Source of the DNA: Fibrella forsythiae
Lineage (GTDB): Bacteria > Bacteroidota > Bacteroidia > Cytophagales > Spirosomataceae
Length of the DNA: 64,000 nt
Reading direction: 5' to 3'
Assembly (NCBI RefSeq): GCF_017353175.1
Contig: NZ_JAFMYW010000009.1
Span: forward strand, 186,001 to 250,000
Shown: one piece after another, positions 34,318-44,026 of the stretch
Layout: each line of letters begins with the position of its first letter
Position numbering within the stretch: position 1 is the stretch's first letter
Program-made: the position numbers and the translations under genes
Notes under the pieces: generated by a model
What the model was told of the DNA's origin: nothing
What the model saw: only the letters and a program-made list of their open reading frames with translations
The model's database searches: none

Positions 34318-36069
34318 TTACACGGGTATTGTCGAGGCTGATTTGACCAGTCTGGTCATGGGTAAGGAGATCATGACCGAGGTGCCTTTTCCGGCGGCAC
34401 TCTGCCACATGACCTGCCCACCGAGGTAGGCAATGCGGGATTTGATATTGGCGATTCCATTTCCCTGCGACGGATCATCGGGAAACTCACCGCCCTGCCC
34501 ATCGTCGTCGACGCTGACCAGAAGTGATTCGTCATTCGCCATGATCTGAATGGTAATGAGGTTGGCCTGGGCATGCTTCAGGGCGTTGTTCAGCAGTTCC
34601 TGAACGACCCGATACAGCATCACAGACGCTTCATCGACGAGATCAGGAATGTCGCCATAGTGTTCAAGGGTCAGCTTCGTCTCATTGACCAGATTTAGTT
34701 TTTGGATAAGATCTTCAAGCGCGGGAATCAGACCAAACGTAGAGAGCGCATAAGGCCGTAGGTTATTGGAAATTAATCGGGTTTCAGTACAGGCTTCGTC
34801 CAGGAACTGGTTGAGCGGGTCTTTCACCGATACCGGTAGCTGTTCCTGATGGGCTTCAACAAATAGTTTAATGCGCGACAGTTGAATGCCTAATCCATCG
34901 TGCAAATCGCGGGCAATTCGACTGCGTTCACCTTCCTGTCCTTCAATCATGGCTTGAAGTGATTTAAGTTCGAGTTGCCGAATTTGTTGCTGCGCAATAA
35001 CCGACTGCTGATGAGCAATTAATTTCTGTTGCCGACGAAGAAAAACCAGCGCTACAAAGCCTAACACACTGATAAGTAAAATGGAAATCAATGTTGAATT
35101 AATAATACGTTGATGCCGACTTTGTTCTTCAGCCAGCTGCTTTTCAACTGCCAGTGTTTTTATCTGACTATCCAGTTCCTGTAAGCGAATACTTTTTGTT
35201 TGTTGTGAATAATAAAATTGATTGGTGAAGTCCAGTGTTTTCAACGAAGAACGGTATGCGTTTTTGTAATCGTTCAGATACGAGTAGCTATCAGCCGTAT
35301 GCTTCGACAATTCGCGGAGGGTAGAAATGCTTTTCTCCGCTTCGGCAATTGCATAACTCTTCTGGTAGAAGTCGATAGCCTTGGCATGCCGATTTTTGAA
35401 CTGCTCAACAATGCCCAGGTAGAAGTAGTTTAGCGAAATAAGCCAGTTGATTTTCAGGTTTTTAGCCATTGCCAGGCTTCTGGTGGCAAAGTACTGCGCC
35501 GAATCGGGTCGTTTCAGTCGCAGGTACGTGTCGGCCAGGAGATTGAGCGCGTAGGTCTGAAAATAGGGTTGTTCATACTTGACACACATGGCTTCGGTTT
35601 CCCGTAACTGCGTGACCAGATTTTTAGAGATTGGCTCTTTCTTTTCGTCAATATTGGCAATCCCCAGTCGAGACTCAATTACTTTCGGTTTGTTATTTGT
35701 CCGCTCAAAAAAGCTCATTGCCCGCCTGAGGTATTGCTCAGCGTACGATTGCATGAAATAATCCTGGGTATAATAATTGCCAATCGTAATGTGCACGTTG
35801 TAATAACCTAATGAATCACCCACCAGATTGTAATATTTCATGCTATTGAAATACGCTTCCATGGTGTGTTTATTGTACCCGTATTGCTGATGATAAAGCT
35901 GCCCCAGTTGATCGTAGGCTTTTGCTGTTTCACCGTATTTTTTTTCGGCCTGTAACTGCTTTATCTCCTTCTTGACCCGGTCAATTGTCAGGCTGTCTGC
36001 TTTCGCGCTGGCTTGTTGGAACAAACCGCTACATCCAAGAATCAGAAGTAAAAGCGCAAAAAATTTCAT
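34318..36069 (-). CDS. TPR-containing sensor histidine kinase (HisKA_3 type)
   Basis: The 583-residue protein has a signal peptide ('...GLFQQASA'), a periplasmic TPR region (about 30-310), one membrane segment ('STLISILLISVLGFVALVFL', about 328-347), a HisKA_3 dimerisation motif with phospho-accepting His in 'RIARDLHDGLGIQLSRI' near residue 395, and a HATPase_c domain ('LLNNALKHAQ', 'VDDDGQGGEF', 'GNGIANIKSRI'). It should sense a periplasmic or membrane signal and phosphorylate the LuxR-type regulator encoded just upstream at 36234-36881. It lies directly behind the mannan locus in the same direction. Confidence 0.9.
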   Translation of the reverse strand: MKFFALLLLILGCSGLFQQASAKADSLTIDRVKKEIKQLQAEKKYGETAKAYDQLGQLYHQQYGYNKHTMEAYFNSMKYYNLVGDSLGYYNVHITIGNYYTQDYFMQSYAEQYLRRAMSFFERTNNKPKVIESRLGIANIDEKKEPISKNLVTQLRETEAMCVKYEQPYFQTYALNLLADTYLRLKRPDSAQYFATRSLAMAKNLKINWLISLNYFYLGIVEQFKNRHAKAIDFYQKSYAIAEAEKSISTLRELSKHTADSYSYLNDYKNAYRSSLKTLDFTNQFYYSQQTKSIRLQELDSQIKTLAVEKQLAEEQSRHQRIINSTLISILLISVLGFVALVFLRRQQKLIAHQQSVIAQQQIRQLELKSLQAMIEGQEGERSRIARDLHDGLGIQLSRIKLFVEAHQEQLPVSVKDPLNQFLDEACTETRLISNNLRPYALSTFGLIPALEDLIQKLNLVNETKLTLEHYGDIPDLVDEASVMLYRVVQELLNNALKHAQANLITIQIMANDESLLVSVDDDGQGGEFPDDPSQGNGIANIKSRIAYLGGQVMWQSAAGKGTSVMISLPMTRLVKSASTIPV

Positions 36070-36233
36070 CTATCGAAACACAATTTAGGGGGCATTTGCG
36101 GCACGTCATTTATCGTCCTTACGCTGCAACTTTTCTGGCGTAACGGTCATACTAACTACCCGGCGGCAGCTAATGACCATCTGATGACGCGCTGCGACTG
36201 ACTACTCAATGACGCGTAGCTAATGACATTTCA

Positions 36234-36881
36234 TCAATCAATGCATTGCATTTCCATGGCGGTTTTGATCAGCAGCGCCGTGTTGGGCACGCCGAACTTC
36301 ATGAGCAAACTGCTGCGATGAAACTCAACAGCTTTAGCACTGACAAACAGCTGGTTAGCCATCTGCTGTGTGGTCAGTCCGTGCGAAATGAGCGTCAACA
36401 CCTCTGACTCGCGAGGCGTTAAATTGGGTTTCAGGCCTACCCCTGCCATCGATTTTCTGACCCGGGGTTCATCGTTCAGCAGGATATGCATGATCGATTC
36501 GTTAAAATATTGCTTTTCGCTATGTACCGTTCGGATAGCCTGGAGGAGTTCGCTTTTGGTTGTGTTTTTAAGCAGGTACCCTTTCGCGCCTTTTTTCACC
36601 ACCCGTTTAATCAGGCTAGCATCGTCGTGCATGGTCAGGGCTACCACTTTGGTTTGCGGGTACGTTCTGGCAATCTGTTCGCACAGGCCAAGGCCATCGT
36701 CGATCAGTGGGAAAGAGATGTCGAGCAGGACAACATCTATTGGGTTTTTCTTCAACGATTCCAGTACAGATGCCACTGTGTAGCAACGTTGTGTCACTTC
36801 AATTTCAGAGGAACCTGAGATGAGTGATTCGATGCCTTCAACGAAGACGTTGTGGTCGTCTGCGATTAGTACCCGTATCAT
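36234..36881 (-). CDS. LuxR/NarL family response regulator
   Basis: The 215-residue protein has a receiver domain with acidic pocket 'IADDHN' (residues 6-11), phospho-Asp in 'VVLLDISFP' near 55 and Lys in 'KGAKGYLLK' near 105. A LuxR-type helix-turn-helix follows ('LTPRESEVLTLISHGLTTQQ'). It is the likely partner of the histidine kinase, transcribed just before it with about 165 bases between. Targets probably include the adjacent susC-GH26 operon. LacI-like operator sequences lie in its upstream region. Confidence 0.92.
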   Translation of the reverse strand: MIRVLIADDHNVFVEGIESLISGSSEIEVTQRCYTVASVLESLKKNPIDVVLLDISFPLIDDGLGLCEQIARTYPQTKVVALTMHDDASLIKRVVKKGAKGYLLKNTTKSELLQAIRTVHSEKQYFNESIMHILLNDEPRVRKSMAGVGLKPNLTPRESEVLTLISHGLTTQQMANQLFVSAKAVEFHRSSLLMKFGVPNTALLIKTAMEMQCID

Positions 36882-36996
36882 GTATGTTGAGCGTTTCGGA
36901 GTAAAAAAGAGAAGTAGTCGGGCACTAATTAATTGTACAAACGAAGCTGGCTGTTGTGGCCACGTAGTAGGTGAATGATGCGTTTATAAGATTAAT

Positions 36997-37010
36997 TGCA
37001 AGCGAGCGGT
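36997..37010. promoter_or_regulatory. Possible LacI-type operator half-site
   Basis: TGCAAGCGAGCGGT matches one half (TGCAANCG) of the operator pattern seen near lacI, but the second half is degenerate. It lies about 116 bases upstream of the response regulator start. Confidence 0.35.
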
Positions 37011-37369
37011 CTCTGCGGCCACGGTAACTATATAAATTGAACTTTGTTTAGCAAAATTAGGACTTAACGAGAGCATAACAGAATAGTGAAAACCCAACTT
37101 ATGCAAAATTTAGGGTAAACCCTATACCGTTGCGGTAGCCCTGAAAAGGCCTTTATCTGCTCAAAAAAAGGCTTTTATATCGTTTGCTTAGGGAAGAATA
37201 CGTAGTTAATGGAATACCTGGTCAATAAGTGGTTAAAAGAATATCATACCTACTGAAATACAGGATAAAACGAAGTTGATTCAATCGTGATTGGCTATTC
37301 GGCTAACCGGGTAAATCGGGTAACTGCGCTATTTTCAGCAGCGGTTACCAGCATAGCTGAGTATTAATC

Positions 37370-37383
37370 TGCAATCGGTTGCG
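37370..37383. promoter_or_regulatory. LacI-type operator candidate upstream of the response regulator
   Basis: TGCAATCGGTTGCG matches the LacI-family consensus TGNAANCGNTTNCA at all but the last base. It lies 64 bases downstream of the lacI stop codon and far upstream of the response regulator, so the regulated promoter is uncertain. Confidence 0.55.
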
Positions 37384-37446
37384 TTTCCTCCGGTGTGTAG
37401 TATCACAAGGATTTACGGCTAAAATTCATTCGCCTGACTGACCAAT

Positions 37447-38463
37447 TTATTTTTGCGATGACCCGCGGATAATCAGTTCAGAGCGAAGGATGATCGTGTT
37501 GGTAGCCTGAATATCCATAAGGCCGTTCAGGTGATTGATCAGGCTTTTTGCGGCAATCTCGCCCATTTCACGTCCTGGGTAGTGGATGGTGGTCAACGCC
37601 GGGTTAACTACCTGTGAAACAGGGTCGTTGTTGAAGCCAACCACGGCAACGTCGTCCGGGATCGACAGGCCTGTCTGCTTCAATGTGGTCATGCAGCTAA
37701 CGGCACACAGGTCATTTGTAACGAATAGACCATCAGGCCGAATGGGCATGCGGGTGATTTGCCTGGCCACCTCTACGCCCACTTCCTGGCTTAGGTCGGT
37801 AACCTGAACAAGCCGCTCATCGAATGGAATGCCATACTCCGCCAGTGCCTGCTTGTAGCCTTTCAATCGGTCGGCATACACGTTGCGTTTCAGATTGCCG
37901 GTTATGTGCATGACACGTCGGCGGCCCAGTTTCAGCAGGTGGGCAGTGGCTTCATAACCTGCTTTTGCGTTGTCGATAACGATGCTCGTAAACTGATCAT
38001 TGCCGATGACCCGATCGAAAAAGAGCAGGGGAATACCCTTATTGGTAAAGGCGGTAAAGTGCTCAATGTCTTCCGTATCGTAGGCAACCGACACCAATAA
38101 CCCATCGACCCGGCTATTGAACATGGTCTGAGTATTGGCCTTTTCTTTGGTTACCGACTCAAGCGACTGGCTGATAATCAGGTTGTAACCCGCTTCATTG
38201 GCTACTTTCTCCATCCCCGCCAACACGCTGGAAACGAAGCTGCTGTTTAGGCGTGGCACAATAACGCCAATGGTATTGGTCCGTTGCCGACGCAGGTTGC
38301 TGGCAAATGTGTTTGACCGGTAGCCCATTTCGCGGGCCATCGAGGTAATCAGATCTTTTGTATCCAGTTTGATCGCCGGATGATCGTTCAGTGCCCGACT
38401 GACTGTTGCCGGCGAATAGTTCAACCGCTTGGCGATGTCGTATATCGTTACTTCTTTCTCCAT
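37447..38463 (-). CDS. LacI family transcriptional regulator
   Basis: The 338-residue protein has the N-terminal LacI helix-turn-helix ('IYDIAKRLNYSPATVSRALN', residues 7-26) with hinge region, and a periplasmic-binding-protein-like effector domain ('IGVIVPRLNSSFVSSVLAGM', 'DGLFVTNDLCAVSCM', 'VAVVGFNNDPVSQVVNPALT'). The length is typical. It is divergent from the glucuronoxylan susC gene at 38839, and two operator-like sites lie in the 375-bp divergent region, so it probably controls its own gene and the xylan locus. The effector is likely a uronic acid or xylo-sugar (inference). Confidence 0.92.
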   Translation of the reverse strand: MEKEVTIYDIAKRLNYSPATVSRALNDHPAIKLDTKDLITSMAREMGYRSNTFASNLRRQRTNTIGVIVPRLNSSFVSSVLAGMEKVANEAGYNLIISQSLESVTKEKANTQTMFNSRVDGLLVSVAYDTEDIEHFTAFTNKGIPLLFFDRVIGNDQFTSIVIDNAKAGYEATAHLLKLGRRRVMHITGNLKRNVYADRLKGYKQALAEYGIPFDERLVQVTDLSQEVGVEVARQITRMPIRPDGLFVTNDLCAVSCMTTLKQTGLSIPDDVAVVGFNNDPVSQVVNPALTTIHYPGREMGEIAAKSLINHLNGLMDIQATNTIILRSELIIRGSSQK

Positions 38464-38536
38464 TACTAACTCATTGAATACTACTGATTAGCTAAGCGAC
38501 AGAACCTATCCGTTTACCTCAGATCAGCCTCTTTCA

Positions 38537-38550
38537 TGCAATCGCTTGCA
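38537..38550. promoter_or_regulatory. LacI-type operator, near-palindromic
   Basis: TGCAATCGCTTGCA fits the LacI consensus TGNAANCGNTTNCA at every defined position. It lies between a possible lacI -7 element (38598-38605) and the lacI start, a position suited to autorepression. Confidence 0.7.
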
Positions 38551-38721
38551 TGATTAGTAGGGGGGGTAATGAAGCCTTATTTCGGATGTGATCCCCCCAA
38601 AACTAGGGTATAATATTTATTTTATACATAATTAAGGTAGAAAAAGACAATTTACCTAGGGAATACCCTAGGATAAGGTGATATAAATGGATTAATTGAC
38701 GTTGTAATGAAATATAATTTA

Positions 38722-38735
38722 TGCAATCGGTTGTT
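38722..38735. promoter_or_regulatory. LacI-type operator upstream of xylan-locus susC
   Basis: TGCAATCGGTTGTT shares the first twelve positions of the operator pattern with the site at 37370. It lies about 104 bases upstream of the susC start at 38839. Confidence 0.55.
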
Positions 38736-38838
38736 AATTTAATTTTTTCATAAAACATTTGCATTCTCTCTGTAATGAGAATCAGTTCTTATCCAGCATT
38801 CTGCCTATTTCGATCATATATACTTTATCTCTTGAAAC

Positions 38839-41800
38839 ATGATGGCAACATCTTTATGCAAAAACAAGCCCAATCAGTGGATGCCTGTATCGTCTCTGCT
38901 GTGGGTTAGGCACTTGTTCATCACCATGCTACTTGGCATTGGTACCCACCTGATGGGGCTGGCTCAGTCAGCAACGCCGGTACGAGGCCGGGTGATTGAC
39001 GAAAATGGGGCCGGATTACCCGGTGTGTCAGTGGTTCTGAAAGGAACGCAGATCGGTAATGTAACTGATCCCAATGGTCAGTATTCGCTCAACGTACCTG
39101 CCGGTGGAGGAACGCTTGTTTTTTCATTCATTGGGTACACGTCGCAGGAGGTAGCTACTAATGGCCGTTCAACGGTAGATGTGACGCTGGCTTCCGATAT
39201 TAAGTCGTTGAATGAAGTAGTGGTCGTGGGCTACGGTGTGCAGCGTAAGCGGGACGTAACGGGATCAGTAGTGTCTGTGACGGAAGCCACGCTGAAAGAA
39301 GTACCTGCCCCTAACCTGATCAACCAGTTGAAAGGTCGCGCCGCTGGGGTAACAATCGTGAGCAACGGGTCCACGCCAGGTTCGCAGGGGTCTATCCGTA
39401 TCCGTGGTAACCGCACATTAACGAGTGGTAACAACAACGGCGATGGTCTCGATGGTCCGCTGGTCGTGGTTGATGGAATTCCTTATGGCGGTCTGAATGA
39501 CATCAACCCGGACGATATCGCTAACCTGGAAATCCTGAAAGATGCGTCTGCAACGGCCATTTATGGCTCTCGTGGTGCAGGTGGCGTTATTCTGGTTACG
39601 ACTAAACGGGGTAAAATTGGCAAACCTGTTCTCAGTTACGACGGCTACCACGGCGTGACGAACATCATGGGTAAATACAACGTCATGAATGGTTCTGAGT
39701 ATGCTCAGTTCAAGCAGGAGGCTGCCAAATACAATCGCACAGCTCCCGGAACCACCGCCTATCCGCTTACGACAAAGGAGCAGGAGGCGCTGGCCGCTGG
39801 TGTTTCCACAGACTGGCAGGGTTTGATTTATAAGCCTGGTTTCAACACCAATCATCAGTTGGGCCTGCAGGGTGGCGTTGAAAATACGCAATACTCACTG
39901 GGTATTGGTTATTTCAATGAAACGGGTATCATTCCCAGCCAAAGCTTCGAACGGTACACCGTACGCGCCACCATTGATCAGCGCATTGGAAAAAGCATCA
40001 AGATTGGTTTAAACACCCTCAACACCCTTACCTACACTAATACGCCTGGTGGCGGCGGGGTACCGGGTGGCTTGGTTCGGTTGACTCCCCTGGCATCTCC
40101 CTATAACGCAGATGGCTCGGTGAATATATTTCCTTCAGAAGGCTCGATCGATGCGGCTGGTATAAGTCCGCTGACGATCATTACGAAAAAAGACGCCTAT
40201 CTGGGACGTACCCGGGCGCTGCGGACATTCAACAGTTTGTATGGCGAGTGGAACATCCTGCCCGGCCTGCGGTATCGGTTCAACGCCGGCCTGAACTTCA
40301 GCCAGTCGAACTACAATGGCTATGGCGGTCCGCTCACGTATTTTAACCAGGCCACGGTTCAGTCGTCGTCCAATGCCGAAATCAGCAATACTGAGTTTTG
40401 GGATATCAACCTCCAGCACTTGCTGTATTATGAAAAAACGGCCGGAAAGCATAAGGTAGGTTTTACCGGGCTGTATGAAGTCACGCAAAACCACTCGCTG
40501 GGAAGCCGCTTCACAGTAACAGGGGTGCCGGCCGATTATATCAAGACGTCTAACTTCTCGCTGGCATCTGGCCAACCCGTAGCTAACTCGGATTTTGGTA
40601 ACTCGTTTCAAGAAACTGGTCTGCTTTCCTATATGGGACGGGTCAACTATAGCTTCAATGACCGCTATCTGCTGACGTTGACACTGCGCCGGGATGGTTC
40701 GTCTACGCTGTCGCCGCAGAACCGTTACTTCAACTACCCCGCCGTTGGTGCTGGCTGGAACGTCATTGATGAGCCATTCATGAAAAGCATTCCTGCGATT
40801 TCGAACTTGAAAGTAAGAGGTGGCTGGGGTATCTCCGGTAACCGGAACGTAGGGGCCTATTCGACATTGGGTGCCTTGTCGGCGGGCTATTACAACTTCG
40901 GCGTTGGTGCTGTTGGTCAGCAGTTGGCCTATACCGTTACCAGCCTGCCTGCCAGTAATTTGGGTTGGCAGTCAACGTCGCAGGTTGATATCGGTGTCGA
41001 CTTCGGTTTCCTGAATAATCGGATTACGGGTACCGTTGACTGGTATCTCCAGCAAACAAAAGACATTCTGTTGTCTGTCCCTCTGCCCCCCAGCAATGGT
41101 GCTGGTTCAACGCTGAAGAACCTGGGTGCAACCGAGGGACGGGGGCTGGAAACTTCGCTGACGTTTGATATTTTTAGAAAGCCCGGCGGCTTTAACTGGA
41201 GTGCCGATGTGATCTATTTCTTCAACCGGGAAAAAATCACCCAGCTGACCACACCCGCTGAACAGTCGAATATTGGTGCCGGGTGGTTTGTTGGACAGCC
41301 TCTTTCGGTCATCTATGACTACAACAAGATTGGCATCTGGCAAACAGCTGACCAGGGCGATGGTACGCTGGCTAAACAAACATCGCCGGTGCAATTTCCT
41401 GGTCAAATCAGAGTGCAGGACGTAAATAACGATGGTAAGATCGACCCTGCCGATCGTCAGATAATAGGTACGTTCCAACCTAAATGGGAAGGTGGTTTCA
41501 CCAACCGGTTTACATTCAAAAACTTCGATGCGTCTATTGTGACCTACGCCCGGATGGGGATGAAAGTGGTTGTGCCCTACCTGACTGGTAACTCTACAGG
41601 TTCGGGCGGGTTCGCCTTCTTCAACCAGGGCCGGGTAAACCAGGTAAAAACAGATTACTGGACAGATACCAATCCGACCAACGCCTTCCCGGCTCCCGAT
41701 GCCGGTGGTGCTGTGGCTCAGTTTGGCTCAACGCTGGGTTACTATGACGGATCATTCATTAAAGTAAGGAGTATCAATCTGGGCTACACGTTCTCCAGCC

Positions 41801-42048
41801 AGTTGCTCAAAAAGGTTGGTGCCAGTTCGGCCAGGGTGTACTTCAACGCTACCAATCCGCTCATTTTATACTCACCGCTGGTAAGCCAAAAGCTGGCTAT
41901 CGATCCTGAGGGGAACGGGTATGCTACTGGTCAGTCAACACTCAATGACCAGTCGGGAAACCGGGCAACTCCGGAACGCCAAATTTCTGTAAACCTGAAC
42001 AACCCACCTGTTCGGCAATTCACATTCGGCGTAAATCTTAAATTCTAA
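38839..42048 (+). CDS. susC: SusC/RagA family TonB-dependent transporter (glucuronoxylan locus)
   Basis: The 1069-residue protein has an N-terminal signal with a longer cytoplasmic n-region ('...HLFITMLLGIGTHLMGLAQ'), a carboxypeptidase-D regulatory-like domain ('GRVIDENGAGLPGVSVVLKG', about 51-125), a TonB-box-like 'LNEVVVVGYGVQRKRD', a plug ('EVPAPNLINQLKGRAAGVTI') and a beta-barrel ending '...PVRQFTFGVNLKF'. It imports oligosaccharides; the downstream genes point to acidic xylo-oligosaccharides. It diverges from lacI and is followed 14 bases later by susD. Confidence 0.94.
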   Translation: MMATSLCKNKPNQWMPVSSLLWVRHLFITMLLGIGTHLMGLAQSATPVRGRVIDENGAGLPGVSVVLKGTQIGNVTDPNGQYSLNVPAGGGTLVFSFIGYTSQEVATNGRSTVDVTLASDIKSLNEVVVVGYGVQRKRDVTGSVVSVTEATLKEVPAPNLINQLKGRAAGVTIVSNGSTPGSQGSIRIRGNRTLTSGNNNGDGLDGPLVVVDGIPYGGLNDINPDDIANLEILKDASATAIYGSRGAGGVILVTTKRGKIGKPVLSYDGYHGVTNIMGKYNVMNGSEYAQFKQEAAKYNRTAPGTTAYPLTTKEQEALAAGVSTDWQGLIYKPGFNTNHQLGLQGGVENTQYSLGIGYFNETGIIPSQSFERYTVRATIDQRIGKSIKIGLNTLNTLTYTNTPGGGGVPGGLVRLTPLASPYNADGSVNIFPSEGSIDAAGISPLTIITKKDAYLGRTRALRTFNSLYGEWNILPGLRYRFNAGLNFSQSNYNGYGGPLTYFNQATVQSSSNAEISNTEFWDINLQHLLYYEKTAGKHKVGFTGLYEVTQNHSLGSRFTVTGVPADYIKTSNFSLASGQPVANSDFGNSFQETGLLSYMGRVNYSFNDRYLLTLTLRRDGSSTLSPQNRYFNYPAVGAGWNVIDEPFMKSIPAISNLKVRGGWGISGNRNVGAYSTLGALSAGYYNFGVGAVGQQLAYTVTSLPASNLGWQSTSQVDIGVDFGFLNNRITGTVDWYLQQTKDILLSVPLPPSNGAGSTLKNLGATEGRGLETSLTFDIFRKPGGFNWSADVIYFFNREKITQLTTPAEQSNIGAGWFVGQPLSVIYDYNKIGIWQTADQGDGTLAKQTSPVQFPGQIRVQDVNNDGKIDPADRQIIGTFQPKWEGGFTNRFTFKNFDASIVTYARMGMKVVVPYLTGNSTGSGGFAFFNQGRVNQVKTDYWTDTNPTNAFPAPDAGGAVAQFGSTLGYYDGSFIKVRSINLGYTFSSQLLKKVGASSARVYFNATNPLILYSPLVSQKLAIDPEGNGYATGQSTLNDQSGNRATPERQISVNLNNPPVRQFTFGVNLKF

Positions 42049-42062
42049 TTTTCGAGACAAAC

Positions 42063-43877
42063 ATGAGGACGATAAAAGTTTGGTTGACCATTGGCCTCGT
42101 AGCCTTTTTAGGGTCAGGCTGCGAAAACATACTGGAAGAGAATCCACAGTCACAGATTGTTCCCTCTTACTTTAATAGCCCCGCCGGCGTACTGGGCGGC
42201 ATTGCCGGTGTCTACAACGACATTCGTGGGCAGTGGGGCACCGAAGGGTTTACTGTTGAAATGCAGGCCGGCACTGACGATTTTTTGCAGGGTGCCAGTT
42301 CGGGTGGCGGGCCTGCTTACACCTACAACGGGCTCAACGGGAGTAACTTCGGCTCAGCATGGGGCGTAGCCTTCCAGGACATCAACACCCTCAACGGCGT
42401 GTTGCAGTACGGGGCTACCATCGATTTGCCAGAGGCTACCCGTAAGCAATACCTGGCGCAGGCTAAATTTCTGCGTGGGTTCTGGTATTTCTATCTGGTA
42501 CAAACCTGGGGCGACGTACCGCTGAACACCACGTTCATTACGGTGCCTTCACAGGCCGCGTCACGCCAGCCAGCCGCTCAGGTGTATGAGCAGATCATTA
42601 AGGATTTGACCGAAGCGGCGGCTGATTTGCCGAACACACCAACTGCCCCTTTCCTTGGTAAAGCGGCTACTAAACCCGTAGCTCAATTACTGTTAGCCAA
42701 AGCGTACCTAACCCGTGGCTGGCTCAATAACACCGCTGCTGACTTTACGCAGGCGGCTACGATCTGCGCTGATATTATTGCCAATAAAGGAACATACGGG
42801 CTGGATTTGTGGGCCGATTATGGCGATGCGTTCGTGCCCGCCAATGACTACGGGAAAGAGACAATGTTTGTGAGTGACCACATCAACGACCCGAAGTTTG
42901 GTTATTATACAGTCGGCGGTGCCGCTGCTGGTGGCGCTGCACAAAACCTGACTCCCTGGTTTACTAACTGGAATTACCCCAATACTAGTGGTGTAAACTC
43001 ATTCACAAATACCGCCGGAACACTGGTAAACAGCGGAACATCGGGTATGATCCGGGATTCCCAGTATGGTCGTCCCTTCATCCGGATGCGCCCAAACAGC
43101 GACAAACAGAAAACGGGTGCCAATGTCGGCAAAAATTATTTTCTCGATCAGGCATTTACCAATCGAACTGTAGACACGCGATTTGCCAATTCGTTTTACA
43201 CGGTTTATATCGCTAATACCTCGATTACCAACGCGGCTACCGCAGCCAATAACAAACGGGGCATTGGTTACACCACCGTAATAGGAGCAGATACCGCCGT
43301 TTGGTTGCCCGACTTTGAAGTGGCCGGTGCGCCACAGTTTGTCGGAACAAGACCCTTTAAAGGAATCGTAGTGCCACCAAGTTTGTGGAACAACGGAATT
43401 TTCCCGGCGCTGAAGAAATTCATGGACCCCAGCCGGGGGACTAACTTCAACGACCCATCAACCCGTCCTGTCGTACTATACCGTTTCGCGGATGTCTACC
43501 TGACGGGTGCCGAAGCGTACCTGAAGGCAGGCGATGCAACACGGGCGGCTGCTCTACTTAATGTGGTAAGACAGCGGGCAGCCTTTAAGAAAACCAACAC
43601 GGCTACGCAGAACACTGCCGCCGCAACGGCTATGACTATTACGCCCGCCGACGTAACAGTTGACTTCATTCTCGACGAGCGTAGCCGCGAGTTATTCGGT
43701 GAATGGCAACGGTGGCACGACCTGGTTCGTACCCGGTCGCTGGTACGCCGTGTACAGGCCTGGAACCCCGAAGCAGCCCCTTACATCAAAGATTACCACA
43801 TGCTCCGGCCAATTCCGCAGACGCAAATCGATCGGGTGGTTGATGGACCGAAGTTCCCGCAGAATCCCGGCTATTGA
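42063..43877 (+). CDS. susD: SusD/RagB family outer-membrane lipoprotein (glucuronoxylan locus)
   Basis: The 604-residue protein has a lipobox ending at Cys 20 ('AFLGSGC'). SusD features are 'YFNSPAGVLGGIAGVYNDIRG', 'QAKFLRGFWYFYLVQTWGDV', 'LYRFADVYLTGAEAYLKAG', 'LLNVVRQRAAFK' and 'ILDERSRELFGEWQRWHDLV'. It binds oligosaccharide at the surface and caps the SusC barrel. It is longer than the mannan-locus SusD, with an insertion rich in Asn/Thr around residues 290-440. A long word-array hairpin starts at its stop codon. Confidence 0.93.
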   Translation: MRTIKVWLTIGLVAFLGSGCENILEENPQSQIVPSYFNSPAGVLGGIAGVYNDIRGQWGTEGFTVEMQAGTDDFLQGASSGGGPAYTYNGLNGSNFGSAWGVAFQDINTLNGVLQYGATIDLPEATRKQYLAQAKFLRGFWYFYLVQTWGDVPLNTTFITVPSQAASRQPAAQVYEQIIKDLTEAAADLPNTPTAPFLGKAATKPVAQLLLAKAYLTRGWLNNTAADFTQAATICADIIANKGTYGLDLWADYGDAFVPANDYGKETMFVSDHINDPKFGYYTVGGAAAGGAAQNLTPWFTNWNYPNTSGVNSFTNTAGTLVNSGTSGMIRDSQYGRPFIRMRPNSDKQKTGANVGKNYFLDQAFTNRTVDTRFANSFYTVYIANTSITNAATAANNKRGIGYTTVIGADTAVWLPDFEVAGAPQFVGTRPFKGIVVPPSLWNNGIFPALKKFMDPSRGTNFNDPSTRPVVLYRFADVYLTGAEAYLKAGDATRAAALLNVVRQRAAFKKTNTATQNTAAATAMTITPADVTVDFILDERSRELFGEWQRWHDLVRTRSLVRRVQAWNPEAAPYIKDYHMLRPIPQTQIDRVVDGPKFPQNPGY

Positions 43878-43884
43878 TTGGATA

Positions 43885-44017
43885 ATTGGTTGACTGGGTA
43901 ATTGGTGGATTAGTTGATTGGGTAATTGGTAGATTGGTCGATTTGCGGCGTAGCGCCCAATTACTTAATCCACCAATTACCCAATCAACTAATTCACCAA
44001 TTACCCAGTCAACCAAT
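43885..44017. repeat. 51-bp inverted repeat of GGTAATTGG/GATTGG words
   Basis: Arms 43885-43935 and 43967-44017 are complementary over 51 bp with a few mismatches. Each arm is a string of 6-9 base words such as ATTGGTTGA, CTGGGTA, ATTGGTGGA and TTAGTTGA. The right arm ends ten bases before the start codon of the esterase gene. All frames through the array are open for long stretches because the words shift frame. Confidence 0.93.
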
Positions 44018-44026
44018 CAACTACAT

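Larger units (their letters stand above)
36882..37446. other. 565-bp AT-rich gap between response regulator and lacI
   Basis: No coding sequence is supported. The gap is much more AT-rich than the genes around it. It should hold the response-regulator promoter; a CAAAATTA (TAnnTTTG on the minus strand, the Bacteroidota -7 pattern) occurs at 37052-37059, but I see no convincing -33 element. One good LacI-type operator lies at 37370-37383 and a half-site at 36997-37010. Confidence 0.7.
38464..38838. other. 375-bp divergent regulatory region lacI / susC
   Basis: The region is AT-rich with no gene. It holds two LacI-type operators (38537-38550 and 38722-38735). A CAAAACTA at 38598-38605 reads TAGTTTTG on the minus strand, matching the Bacteroidota -7 pattern TAnnTTTG for lacI, with no clear -33 element. 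The susC side has a long leader (about 100 bases) without a strong hairpin. Confidence 0.7.

Noticed and set aside
43885-44017. CRISPR-like array of short repeats
   Set aside because: The words are 6-9 bases, contiguous, degenerate and arranged as a palindrome; no constant spacers and no cas genes.
43886-44026. Repetitive peptide (VDWVIGG / PITQSTN) at the start of the esterase frame
   Set aside because: It is the word-array hairpin read in frame; a proper signal peptide begins at 44027.
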